Source: Flavobacterium branchiicola (GTDB lineage: Bacteria; Bacteroidota; Bacteroidia; Flavobacteriales; Flavobacteriaceae). Taken from it: 64,000 nt of DNA. This document shows positions 10,214-19,892 of the stretch, in pieces. A model generated the notes under the pieces. It worked only from the letters and a program-made list of their open reading frames with translations. It had not been told where the DNA came from and did no database searches. Position 1 is the stretch's first letter, and each line of letters opens with the position of its first letter. The position numbers and the translations under genes are program-made. The stretch is from contig NZ_JAGYWA010000009.1 of the NCBI RefSeq assembly GCF_018383905.1, positions 94,605 to 158,604 on the forward strand. The letters run 5' to 3'.

Positions 10214-13200
10214 ATGAAACTTACACTTCCTCAACAAGATATATATTTCGAGCAACTGATGTTCCCGGAAGACCCTATTTATAATATTGGAGCCAAAATA
10301 GTTATTAACGGAACCATAGTTTATAATACACTTAATGATGCTTATTTGGCACTCATAAATCAGCACGATACTTATAGAAGCAGTATCTCTTTGTCTGATG
10401 ATGAAGTAACAATGAAAACCAGTGAGAAATATATTTCTCCATTAGAATTTGTTGATTTTTCATCATTGCAAAACGCAGATATTGAGGCAAATGATTTTAT
10501 GCAGAAAAGATTTGAAACGCCTTTTGAATTTACCTCGGATAATGTATTGCATAAATTTATTTTAATAAAAGTAAGGGAAAATCTGCATTATCTTTTCTCA
10601 GTGTATCATCATATTATTACCGATGGCTGGGGAACATCTCTAATGTTTCAGAGATTGGTGAAGAACTACAATGAACTTTCTGAATTTGGAGAAATAAGCA
10701 CAGATTACCCTTTTACGTACAAAGACTTTGTTCAGGATGATGAGCAATATTCACTATCGGAAAGTTATCAGAATGATAAAAGATTTTGGACAACAAAATT
10801 TCAGCAGCTTCCTGAAAGGTTATTTGAAAAAATCAATCAAAATGATAAAACCAATCAAAGTAAACGAAAAGAAATAATAATCAAAAGATCGGTTTATAAT
10901 GTAGTCGAAGAAATAGCGACAGATTTAGGGGCCACAACTTTTCATGTAATTCTGGGCATCTTATATCTTTATTTTGGAAGAAAACATCATAATAAAGATT
11001 TTGCCATAGGATTACCAGTATTGAACAGAGGTAAATCAATATATAAAAAAACAGTTGGTTTGTTTATGGGGATTTCTCCTTTGCGAATTCAGTTTAATCA
11101 GGATGACAGCTTTGAAGATCTGGTAAAAACAATTAAACAACAATTACGACAAGATTATCGTCATCAACGATTTCCTTTAGGAAAACTGATAAAAGAACTG
11201 GATTTGTTTCATGAAAAAGACAGACTTTTTAATATCACCTTATCGTATGAAAAACAAAATTATGCAGATCATTTTCATGATACCCAAACAACTGTAATTC
11301 CGCTGTCACATCACTCAGAACGTGTGGCGCTGGCTATTTATATTCGGGAATTTGATGCTCTTGAAGATGTAAAAATTGACTTTGATTATAATGTTAATTA
11401 TTTTGATGAAACGGCAATTAATAAAGTAACAGCACATTTTGAAAAACTGCTTTCTGAGATAATTGCAAACCCAAAAGAATTAATTTCAAATTATGAATAT
11501 ATAACAACTGCAGAAAGGCAGATGTTGCTTTACGATTTTAATAAAACACAATTTAACTATCCTCAAAATGCTACAGTTGTGGACCTTTTTAAAGAGCAAG
11601 TCCTTCACAAACCAAATAGCATCGCCATCGTAGACGAAGAGATATTTTATACATATCATGATCTTGATGTTTTATCAAATAAAATTGCTTTTTATCTGCA
11701 AAAAAGAACAGAACAATCAGATAAAGTGCCAATTGCAGTTTTAATGAATCGTTCGGCAAATCTGGTAGCGGTTTTACTCGGAATATTAAAATCCGGAAAT
11801 GCCTATATCCCTTTAGATCCTGCTTTTCCAAAAGATCGTCTGGAATATATTATTGAGCATAGTGAAGTTAAACAAGTCATTTCAACCCATGATCTAAAAA
11901 AGGATCTAAACTTAGAGAATGAAATTATAGATATAGATTTAATCATTAATGAAGAATCAATTTTAGACTCGGTTGAAGTGGATGAAGCATTTGCGGCTTC
12001 GGTTGCTTATATTATCTATACTTCGGGGTCTACAGGAAACCCCAAAGGAGTTGCTATAAGTCACAAAGCATTATTAAATTTTTTAATCAGCATCAAACAT
12101 GAACCAAAAATAAAACACAAGGATTATTTGTTTTCTGTAACGACACAATCCTTTGATATTTCGATATTGGAATTTTTCGCACCATTAATATCTGGTGCTA
12201 AATTATATGTGGCAAGTCAGGAACTTTTATCAGATCCTTTAGAAGTTGTTTTAAAAATAAAAGAAATAAAACCAACTATTATTCAGGCGACACCAAGCTT
12301 TTTTCAAATGCTTTATAATGCAGGCTGGAAAGGAAATAAAAATATTAAAATTTTATGTGGCGGAGATTTGCTTAGCGAAACACTTGCCGAAAAATTATTA
12401 GAGACCAACGGAGAATTATGGAATATGTATGGACCAACAGAAACCACGATATGGTCAAGTTGTAAAAAAATACTTCAGGCGAATGAAGCCTCAAATATTG
12501 GTAAACCAATACATAATACGCAGATATATATTCTGGACGAATGTATGCAGCTTTTACCAGTAGATAGTGTTGGTGCTATTTATATTGGAGGTGATGGCCT
12601 TGCTGCGGGGTACTTTAAAAACGAAGAATTGACCAATGAAAAATTCATTAAGAGCACTATTGATCTTACAAGAAGAATATACAATACCGGCGATTTAGGA
12701 AAATGGAACGAGAAGGGCGAAATAGAATTTCTTGGACGCAATGACAATCAGGTCAAAATACGAGGATATCGTATAGAACTAGGGGAAATAGAAACTATTT
12801 TGAATACTATACAATCTGTAAAAGCAGCTGTTGTCGTGGCACAAAAAAGTGAAGAACAACAAGCCATTTTAATAGCGTATTTAATTACAGAAAAAGAAAC
12901 TTTTAATAGTAATTTGATAATTGAATCTTTAAGAGAAGTTTTACCGGAATATATGATTCCCCATGCGATTATTCCTTTGGATGAATTTCCGTTAACACCT
13001 AATAAAAAAGTAGACAGAAAAGCCCTTTCATCTATAAAATTAGCCTCTGAAAAATTGGGTGTCAACCATAAAGACCCAACGACAGAAATAGAGATTGCAC
13101 TTTGTAAATACTATAAAGAACTATTACCAAGAGGTATAGAATTTGGTGTTACAGATAATTTTTTTGTGCTTGGCGGACATTCATTAATTGCAGTGAAATT

Positions 13201-14656
13201 AATCAATAGGATCAATAAAAAACTGCATTACAGGATAACCTTAAAAGATATTTTTGATTATCCTACTATCGAAACATTGTCAAAATATTTAGAAAAAAAA
13301 GAGAAAAAAGAGAATACAAAAATCATAGCCGTAGAAGATCTTCAATATTATAATGTAACTCAGTCACAATACGGTATATGGCTGGCATCGCAGCAAGAAG
13401 AAAAATCAATAGCCTACAATATGCCGGCATTATTCAGGATAAACGGTGAGTTAAATAAGCAAGTTCTGGAGCAGGTATTTTTAAAATTGCAAAAGAAGTA
13501 CGAAATATTGAGAACTAATTTTATTGAGATTGGAGGAATTCCATATCAACAAATTTTTTCGCAGGAAGAAAGGCCTGTATTAATTGAAGAATTCAATTTT
13601 GAAGGGGAAAATGTTACAAATGTTATAAATCATTATATAAATAAATCATTTGAATTGAATAAGGAACCGCTGTTAAAAGTGGGTTTATTTCATCAAAATG
13701 AGGGGAACAATTATCTCGTATTCTGTACCCATCATATTATAATGGATGGTTGGTCTCTTGAAATTTTAATAAACGAATTTGTATCCAAATACAAACAAAT
13801 AGCAAATAAGGAAGATTCAAATGATGTAAGACTGGAATTTCAGTTTAGAGATTATGCGGTTTGGTATGAAAAAGAACAAAAAATTAATCATGAAAAAAAC
13901 CTGAAGTTTTGGGAAACTTACCTTCACGAATATACATGGGAAAATAGTATTCCTGTAGATAAGGATTTATATGAGGAAGAGCATGCATGTAAACTTCAAT
14001 TTATCTATAAAACGCTAACATTTGATGCGATAAATAAATTTATCCAAAAGAAAAATATATCGCTACATACTTTATTGACAGGTGCCTATAGTATGCTCCT
14101 GTATATCATGTATGGAAAAGAAGATTTTTGTTTGGGAACGGTTAATTCAGGACGAACCCATGCTGAATTGCAAAATCAATTGGGCATGTTTGTAAAAACC
14201 CTGCCGCTACGCAACAAGATTAATTCAGAACATACTTTTGAGGAAGTACTTTTAAAAACCCAGCAAAACTCCTTGCTTATCGATGAGCATCAGGATGTAC
14301 CTCAAATTATACAAAATACATTTCGATTAGATACATTATTGGTACTTCAAAATCAATCCTTTACTTATGAAAATATAGCAGTAAACGAAAGCCTGGAATT
14401 GCAATTAAAAGATATAAGTACAAATTATAATAGATTACCACTGCTTATCACATTTGGTATTGATAATGGGAATTTATCAGGAACTATAGATTATAATACT
14501 TCAAATTATCAAAAAGAAACTATTGAACTCATTCAATTAAAATATGAAAAATTACTGCTTGCGATTATCGAAACCCCCAATAAGTCTTTAAATACAGCAG
14601 ATTTAGAGTTAGATTTTGAAAAGGAAAAGATAATTGATATAGACTTCAATTTTTAA
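10214..14656 (+). CDS. Nonribosomal peptide synthetase, C - A - T - C
   Basis: 1480 residues, starting directly with a condensation domain and no docking extension. The first C domain (about 1-420) has HHIITDG at 132-138. The A domain (about 450-940) has TSGSTGNPKG from 603, MYGPTETTIW, YNTGDLGKW, IRGYRIELGEIE and NKKVDRKAL. The T domain has LGGHSL with the attachment serine at 990. The second C domain (about 1050-1460) has HHIIMDG at 1173-1179. Specificity positions read DILQCGMIWK, very close to the glycine code DILQLGLIWK, so glycine is inferred with fair confidence. No thioesterase, reductase or epimerase follows; the protein ends in a complete C domain, so this domain may release the product onto an amine, cyclise it, or pass it to another protein. 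A hydrolase gene starts 30 bp downstream. Confidence 0.95.
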   Translation: MKLTLPQQDIYFEQLMFPEDPIYNIGAKIVINGTIVYNTLNDAYLALINQHDTYRSSISLSDDEVTMKTSEKYISPLEFVDFSSLQNADIEANDFMQKRFETPFEFTSDNVLHKFILIKVRENLHYLFSVYHHIITDGWGTSLMFQRLVKNYNELSEFGEISTDYPFTYKDFVQDDEQYSLSESYQNDKRFWTTKFQQLPERLFEKINQNDKTNQSKRKEIIIKRSVYNVVEEIATDLGATTFHVILGILYLYFGRKHHNKDFAIGLPVLNRGKSIYKKTVGLFMGISPLRIQFNQDDSFEDLVKTIKQQLRQDYRHQRFPLGKLIKELDLFHEKDRLFNITLSYEKQNYADHFHDTQTTVIPLSHHSERVALAIYIREFDALEDVKIDFDYNVNYFDETAINKVTAHFEKLLSEIIANPKELISNYEYITTAERQMLLYDFNKTQFNYPQNATVVDLFKEQVLHKPNSIAIVDEEIFYTYHDLDVLSNKIAFYLQKRTEQSDKVPIAVLMNRSANLVAVLLGILKSGNAYIPLDPAFPKDRLEYIIEHSEVKQVISTHDLKKDLNLENEIIDIDLIINEESILDSVEVDEAFAASVAYIIYTSGSTGNPKGVAISHKALLNFLISIKHEPKIKHKDYLFSVTTQSFDISILEFFAPLISGAKLYVASQELLSDPLEVVLKIKEIKPTIIQATPSFFQMLYNAGWKGNKNIKILCGGDLLSETLAEKLLETNGELWNMYGPTETTIWSSCKKILQANEASNIGKPIHNTQIYILDECMQLLPVDSVGAIYIGGDGLAAGYFKNEELTNEKFIKSTIDLTRRIYNTGDLGKWNEKGEIEFLGRNDNQVKIRGYRIELGEIETILNTIQSVKAAVVVAQKSEEQQAILIAYLITEKETFNSNLIIESLREVLPEYMIPHAIIPLDEFPLTPNKKVDRKALSSIKLASEKLGVNHKDPTTEIEIALCKYYKELLPRGIEFGVTDNFFVLGGHSLIAVKLINRINKKLHYRITLKDIFDYPTIETLSKYLEKKEKKENTKIIAVEDLQYYNVTQSQYGIWLASQQEEKSIAYNMPALFRINGELNKQVLEQVFLKLQKKYEILRTNFIEIGGIPYQQIFSQEERPVLIEEFNFEGENVTNVINHYINKSFELNKEPLLKVGLFHQNEGNNYLVFCTHHIIMDGWSLEILINEFVSKYKQIANKEDSNDVRLEFQFRDYAVWYEKEQKINHEKNLKFWETYLHEYTWENSIPVDKDLYEEEHACKLQFIYKTLTFDAINKFIQKKNISLHTLLTGAYSMLLYIMYGKEDFCLGTVNSGRTHAELQNQLGMFVKTLPLRNKINSEHTFEEVLLKTQQNSLLIDEHQDVPQIIQNTFRLDTLLVLQNQSFTYENIAVNESLELQLKDISTNYNRLPLLITFGIDNGNLSGTIDYNTSNYQKETIELIQLKYEKLLLAIIETPNKSLNTADLELDFEKEKIIDIDFNF

Positions 14657-14686
14657 AAGTTATAATTAAAACATATAAATAAAACC

Positions 14687-16621
14687 ATGAAATTAAAAAC
14701 CACATTTATAGCTATTGCTTTTTTATTAGTTACTTTTTTAGGAAAAATAAATGCACAGAACGTTACTTTTGAAAAGAGTGCTGCTTTTCTTTCTCAATTT
14801 CAAAAATCAGATTCAAATCAAATGGTTTGGGGGTATTTGAATGTTCCCGAAACATGGGGTAGTAAAGACGGTAAAACTATAAAAATTGCAGTTACAGTTT
14901 TAAAAAACACATCTAATATTAAAAACCCTGATGCCGTAGTTTTTTTGCAGGGAGGGCCAGGAGCCAGCGGTATAGATAATATATGGTCATGGCTTGATCA
15001 TCCTCTTAGAAAAAACAACGATATTGTATTGTTTGATGTTCGTGGCACAGGTTATTCGCAACCAAGACTTTCTACAGACTTAGGGAAAAAGTTTCTTGAA
15101 ATCCTGGCCAAAAACCAAACCGAACAAGAAGACGAAAAGCAAAAAACAGATGTTGCCATTGCCTGTAAACAGGATCTTATTAACAGAAAAATTAATATTG
15201 ATTCTTATAACAGTCTGGCTGTAGCAGAAGATCTTCACGCTTTAAAATCGGCTTTAAATTATAAAAACTGGAACGTTTACGGCGTATCGTACGGGACTTA
15301 TATAGCGCAGGTTTATGCTAATACTTATCCGGAGGATGTAAAGTCATTATTATTGGATTCAGCAATTTATGACATCTCAACGTATTATGTAGAGAATACT
15401 TCAAACTACATGAATAGTCTTAAAAAAGTATTTGAAATCTGTAAAAAAGAAAAAGAAGAACAATATCCTAATCTGGAGCAAGTGTATTATGAGGTAATTG
15501 CCGACTTAGAACAACATCCGCTTACGGTAAATGTAGATAAATCGATTGTCTCGACAGGTAAATTTACATACAATGCCGAAGATTTTAAAATTGCAATTCA
15601 ACAAGCACTATACAATAAACAATTGGTCGAGATTATACCGTTACTGGTTTATCAGTTTCATAAACGAAATGGAGAATCTTTAGGAAATTTAGTAAGCGCG
15701 TTTTCCAGTTTATTAGGAATGGATTATGGAGTATACTACTGCATAACTTGTAATGAAACGATACCTAACAATGATTATGCAAAATATGAGCAAAATGCAT
15801 CAAATTTTAAAGGTTTAAATGGAGGGGTTTCTTTTTATAAATCTGATTTTAAAGTTTGTAATGCATGGAATAGTAATCGTACAGAGAACATAAAAAAATC
15901 GTATGATCTTTCTAATCTTTCTAAAGCTGCTTATCCTATATTGGTTTTTTCTGGGGAGTTTGACCCGATTACGCCCTTGAGCAACGGAAAAAAAGTTGCG
16001 GCAAGATTTAAAAATGCCACTTATATTGAAGCAAAAACCTACGGACATGTGCCTGCTTTTACAAGAATAGGCCGTGAAGTTGCAGAAAACTTCATTGATA
16101 ATTCAAACCAAAAACCAGATCAAAAAGCTTTTGATAAAGCCACGAAATTATCTCTTGTTTCGGGGGTTATTATTAATCAGGGAGTTTCCAAAACAGGTAA
16201 AAGTATAAGCGATTTAGATCCTGTTTTCCTAATTCCTTTGCTAATTGCTTTAGTATTGATGCTGGTGTTTGTTTTTATGTATGTTATAAAATTAATTCAG
16301 AATAAATACACCACAACTCAGGATAAAATTATAAGAATCTTTATTACCATTACTTCGGTTTTGGGGTTAGTACTATTGGGATGTTTGGTTTTGGCAATAA
16401 TCGAAGTTTCAAAACAAAACTTCTTTGTTTTGGCATTTGGATTACCGGATAGTTTCAATTATATATTTTCATTGGTTTTGGTCTTTATAGGATTCCTGAT
16501 TTTATCAGTAGTATATTATATCTCGACCCTTCAAAAAACAAATGACAGAAGTGTCACTTTTACGGTAATTTTCTCCAATATCCTGCTGGCAACTTACCTG
16601 TTTTACTGGGGAATAATTTAA
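14687..16621 (+). CDS. Secreted/membrane-anchored alpha/beta hydrolase, S33 peptidase-like (TAP C-terminal type)
   Basis: 644 residues. An N-terminal signal peptide (about 1-23, ending INAQ) precedes an alpha/beta-hydrolase of the proline-iminopeptidase/tripeptidyl-aminopeptidase type. Visible are the oxyanion loop FLQGGPGASG, DVRGTGYSQP, the nucleophile motif GVSYG with Ser201, FSGEFDPITP with the likely acid, and YGHVPAF with the likely catalytic His. The C-terminal ~150 residues carry about four membrane segments, unusual for this family, so the catalytic part should sit in the periplasm anchored to the inner membrane. Position within the NRPS cluster and beside a SyrD/PvdE-type exporter suggests that it trims or activates the peptide after export (inference). 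An N-terminal acyl or leader residue could be its target; the substrate cannot be read from sequence. Confidence 0.88.
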   Translation: MKLKTTFIAIAFLLVTFLGKINAQNVTFEKSAAFLSQFQKSDSNQMVWGYLNVPETWGSKDGKTIKIAVTVLKNTSNIKNPDAVVFLQGGPGASGIDNIWSWLDHPLRKNNDIVLFDVRGTGYSQPRLSTDLGKKFLEILAKNQTEQEDEKQKTDVAIACKQDLINRKINIDSYNSLAVAEDLHALKSALNYKNWNVYGVSYGTYIAQVYANTYPEDVKSLLLDSAIYDISTYYVENTSNYMNSLKKVFEICKKEKEEQYPNLEQVYYEVIADLEQHPLTVNVDKSIVSTGKFTYNAEDFKIAIQQALYNKQLVEIIPLLVYQFHKRNGESLGNLVSAFSSLLGMDYGVYYCITCNETIPNNDYAKYEQNASNFKGLNGGVSFYKSDFKVCNAWNSNRTENIKKSYDLSNLSKAAYPILVFSGEFDPITPLSNGKKVAARFKNATYIEAKTYGHVPAFTRIGREVAENFIDNSNQKPDQKAFDKATKLSLVSGVIINQGVSKTGKSISDLDPVFLIPLLIALVLMLVFVFMYVIKLIQNKYTTTQDKIIRIFITITSVLGLVLLGCLVLAIIEVSKQNFFVLAFGLPDSFNYIFSLVLVFIGFLILSVVYYISTLQKTNDRSVTFTVIFSNILLATYLFYWGII

Positions 16622-16669
16622 ATTTTATTCCTTATTCATCCCTAAAAAAAATAACTAATTATCATAAAT

Positions 16670-18052
16670 ATGAGAACAGAAGAAATCACAAAAACGTACT
16701 CGATCATTTCAGAAAAATATTCAGAATTCAAAAATAATGCAAACGTTCCGGCAAGAATTAATACTAATGATGATACAGTTCCTGATTTATTTAAACAATA
16801 TATCTATGCTGTTACAGGCTGGCCTGTATTGATAAATAGTCAGGTTTCTACCGAGCTTGCCAATCTATCCGTTACAATTCCTAAGCTGTTACAGCAAATA
16901 CCTTCATTATATTTTAATGATGATAAAAAAAGAATTACCGATTTTTATTATGAAGGAGATGAAATGTCTGCAGAATTTGCAATTATGTGCCATAAGAAAA
17001 ATTTAGAAACCGGTTGTCGCTTAGATCTGACCTATACTGAAGACGGATTTAAAATTTTAGAGGCTAATATAGGATCTTCAATAGGAGGATGGCAAATTCA
17101 TAGTTTTGAAAATCTAATAAGGAGACTTCATCCCGAATTAACAGAAAATAAGAATCAATACCAGTCAAAGAACACTTTACAGATTTACATCAATTTTCTT
17201 GTAGATCAGGTACTTAAAAAAGTAACCACAGTAAAAGATACTATTAATATATTTATAGATAATGGCTTTGAGGAGACCGAATTAGAACAGAAATCGGCAG
17301 ATAAATCAAGTCTGTTGTTTTTTAATGATTTTTTGCAGCGGGAACTTGCTAAAAGAGGACTTACCGGTGAAGCTTTTTCGGGTAATTTAAATGAATTACA
17401 ATTAGTTAATAATGATTTATGTTACAAGAATAATCTGATTCACGGTATTGCTGTTTTATCAATGGAAGTTCAGGTAAATATAGCAGTCTTTCGCGCATTC
17501 GTAACAGATCGCGTATATTTTCCCGATCACATTGGACTTAAGATGATGGGAGATAAAAGAAATCTGGCTATTTTATTGGAATTAGCGATCAATGAAAAAT
17601 TTTCACCTGAAGAAAATGAACTCGTTCTTAAAAACGTTCCATGGACAGCTTTTATTGAAAATAAAAAGATACTGTTTAAAAACAAAGAATATAATTTGTT
17701 GGAGCTATTGAAAAATAATAAAGAACAGTTTGTTATAAAAGTAGCGAGAGGATATCAGGGAAAAGATGTTTTTGTTGGAAAATTCATCACTGATAATGAA
17801 TGGCAGGAGGCTATTGATTTAGCTTTATCGACCAACGCATTTATTGCTCAGGAATTTAGTGAGTCTATTGATTTTATGGCGCCAAATGGGCAAAATAATT
17901 GGACACCTCATAAACTTATCTGGGGGTCTTTTGGCTTTGGGGATGCATATGGAGGAGTGTGGGTAAGAATGTCTGAAGTAAAAACAGATGTTGGAGTTAT
18001 TAATTCTGCCACAGGAGCAGTTGAAGCTATTGTATTTGAAGTTGTTGATTAA
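16670..18052 (+). CDS. ATP-grasp-like protein (circularly permuted type) of the NRPS cluster
   Basis: 460 residues with no signal peptide. Two blocks suggest ATP-grasp chemistry: residues around 125-145 (GFKILEANIGSSIGGWQ), which resembles the metal-binding E-x-N strand with a glycine loop, and a C-terminal stretch with FVIKVARGYQGKDVFVGK and FIAQEFSES, which resembles the nucleotide-binding lysine and glycine-rich loop of glutathionylspermidine-synthase-like and circularly permuted ATP-grasp proteins. Such enzymes join a carboxylate to an amine with ATP. In this cluster it could make an unusual building block or add an amine or amino acid to the peptide (inference). It lies 48 bp after the hydrolase and 15 bp before the phosphopantetheinyl transferase, so it is probably cotranscribed. 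I recognise the fold class only, not a named family. Confidence 0.65.
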   Translation: MRTEEITKTYSIISEKYSEFKNNANVPARINTNDDTVPDLFKQYIYAVTGWPVLINSQVSTELANLSVTIPKLLQQIPSLYFNDDKKRITDFYYEGDEMSAEFAIMCHKKNLETGCRLDLTYTEDGFKILEANIGSSIGGWQIHSFENLIRRLHPELTENKNQYQSKNTLQIYINFLVDQVLKKVTTVKDTINIFIDNGFEETELEQKSADKSSLLFFNDFLQRELAKRGLTGEAFSGNLNELQLVNNDLCYKNNLIHGIAVLSMEVQVNIAVFRAFVTDRVYFPDHIGLKMMGDKRNLAILLELAINEKFSPEENELVLKNVPWTAFIENKKILFKNKEYNLLELLKNNKEQFVIKVARGYQGKDVFVGKFITDNEWQEAIDLALSTNAFIAQEFSESIDFMAPNGQNNWTPHKLIWGSFGFGDAYGGVWVRMSEVKTDVGVINSATGAVEAIVFEVVD

Positions 18053-18067
18053 TAAAATGATAAAGTT

Positions 18068-18733
18068 ATGACTCAAATCCTGTACGCTTACATCTCTGAG
18101 AAAAACCATAATTATCTTATAAAAGAACATTTAAGGACTTTTCCGGTAGATTTTCAAAAAAAAATACTATCGTTTAGAAATTGGCAAGATGCCCAATTGT
18201 CACTTTTGGGACGATTAATTTTGCGCTATGGTCTCCAGATAAATGATGCCTTTGAGGAGAAAGATAATATAGGATATACATCTTATAATAAACCATTTTT
18301 GATAGATTCAGATATTAAATTCAATATATCACATGCTGGTGAGCTTGTGGTTTGTATATTATCAGATCTAAATGAAGTTGGTATAGATGTGGAGATAATG
18401 AGTGACATAAATATTGAAGATTTTGAATCGCAAATGACAATTACCGAACGAAATTATATTAGACGGGCAAAAAATTCTAAGGCAGCCTTTTTTGATTTTT
18501 GGACTAAGAAAGAGGCTGTCATTAAAGCAAGTGGTAAAGGGCTTTCGATTCAATTGCAAGACTTTCAGGTTATTGGTAATTCTACTAGTATAAATGCTGA
18601 AAATTTCTTTTTAAAAGAAGTTTATTTAAATGAGAAATATAAATGTCATATAGCATTTAAAAACAGGATAGATCCCGATATTATTGGGCCATGTATGATT
18701 AGTGATTTTAATTTTAGCAGCTGTAATACCTAA
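18068..18733 (+). CDS. 4'-phosphopantetheinyl transferase (Sfp type)
   Basis: 221 residues, the size of Sfp-type enzymes, which move phosphopantetheine from CoA to the serine of carrier domains and so activate the NRPS T domains here (Ser1069 and Ser990 of the two complete synthetases). The diagnostic motifs are present: FNISHAGELVVC, the metal-binding GIDVE, and FFDFWTKKEAVIKASGKGL (WTxKEAxxKAxGxGL signature). It is the last gene of the cluster, 15 bp after the ATP-grasp-like gene. The sequence after it is AT-rich with no clear terminator. It may also serve other carrier proteins in the cell. Confidence 0.95.
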   Translation: MTQILYAYISEKNHNYLIKEHLRTFPVDFQKKILSFRNWQDAQLSLLGRLILRYGLQINDAFEEKDNIGYTSYNKPFLIDSDIKFNISHAGELVVCILSDLNEVGIDVEIMSDINIEDFESQMTITERNYIRRAKNSKAAFFDFWTKKEAVIKASGKGLSIQLQDFQVIGNSTSINAENFFLKEVYLNEKYKCHIAFKNRIDPDIIGPCMISDFNFSSCNT

Positions 18734-18904
18734 GTTTTTAATATAAATTAAAAGCCCTCACAAATTGGAAGTATAAGTATATAAAATTTATGTTGCTCCA
18801 GATGTTTATAATTTAGGTAATTTCTAAAGTTTAAAGCTATAAAAATACCTTAACTAGCTACTATTATATATTTTTGTAATGCTTAAAGTCACAAATATTA
18901 TAAT

Positions 18905-19603
18905 ATGGATAATACATTTTCTACCAGCAATCAAATTGGCATAGTATCCACTTTCTCTGAACTTGTGCATACCGATTTCAAAGGAGAAATAAATGCATTA
19001 TGCTGGTACAGAAATTTAGATGGCGATTTTAATGAGATTGTAAACCGACTATGTTTAGAAGAAAATATAACCGAAGTTTATCCTGAAGATTTAAGAGCAC
19101 TCCAACTATCAGAAAAAGGGAATATAGCCCGGGAAATAATCCTAAATGATTTACAATTATTAACTGACTTTGGTGCTTCGCCTTCTCTTAATTTGCTAAA
19201 GTGTTATGAACGTGATGATGAATTTGATTTCATTTCTACCGATGTATATTCATTTCATGTTGATCGTTCGCCCATTGCAACTGATACTTTTTTATGCACT
19301 TATCACGGAGCAGCAAGTGATATTATTTCTAATACGCAGGCAGAGCAAAAAGTTCTAATTCCGGAAATTAGAGCAAAGCTAAAAGAACTGCATAATGGAA
19401 CAGAAGAAGAGTTTGAAAACTTTTTAAAGGAGAATTACTTCGATTTGCATTATCAGGCACATGCAAATGTAGAACCTGTTAATTTAGGGCAAATGCATCT
19501 TTGGCGTCTTGCAGTAGATCATCCAAAACAACAAGTTCAGCCTTGTATTCACAGAGCTCCAAAAGAAAATGAAGGTGAATATCGATTGTTATTGATTTGT
19601 TAG
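18905..19603 (+). CDS. DUF1826-like protein, possible Fe(II)/2-oxoglutarate-oxygenase-type site
   Basis: 232 residues, cytoplasmic. It resembles DUF1826 proteins by an N-terminal CWYRNLDG block, a central SFHVDRSP followed by a TFLCTYHG strand, and a C-terminal CIHRAP followed by EYRLLLIC. The function of the family is unknown to me. The residues His118-x-Asp120, His216 and Arg227 have the order and rough spacing of the HxD...H...R site of Fe(II)/2-oxoglutarate oxygenases (inference). The gene starts 171 bp after the phosphopantetheinyl transferase in the same direction. A TATTTTTG element about 30 bp before the start fits the Bacteroidetes -7 box, so it probably has its own promoter. A tailoring role for the peptide is possible but unsupported; DUF1826 genes also occur away from NRPS clusters. 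Confidence 0.7.
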   Translation: MDNTFSTSNQIGIVSTFSELVHTDFKGEINALCWYRNLDGDFNEIVNRLCLEENITEVYPEDLRALQLSEKGNIAREIILNDLQLLTDFGASPSLNLLKCYERDDEFDFISTDVYSFHVDRSPIATDTFLCTYHGAASDIISNTQAEQKVLIPEIRAKLKELHNGTEEEFENFLKENYFDLHYQAHANVEPVNLGQMHLWRLAVDHPKQQVQPCIHRAPKENEGEYRLLLIC

Positions 19604-19892
19604 AGGCGATTTTGTCAATATCTTTTAGGTAAGTTTATCTAAAACAAATTTAGTAGTATCTATAAAAAGAACTTTCCTTGTTATCATGATAATAGGACAA
19701 ATTATCTACTATATAAAGTTATAAATCATGTGAAGTATTTATTTCGATACAATTATAGAGATGTAACCTTTTTGTAAGTGAAATGAAAATTGATATTATA
19801 ACAGCTTTTGGCAAATTCGAATAATGGACTTACCTTAGTTGTAAACCTGCTGTGAAAATTTTACATTAAAATCACGGCACAAAATTAGTATC

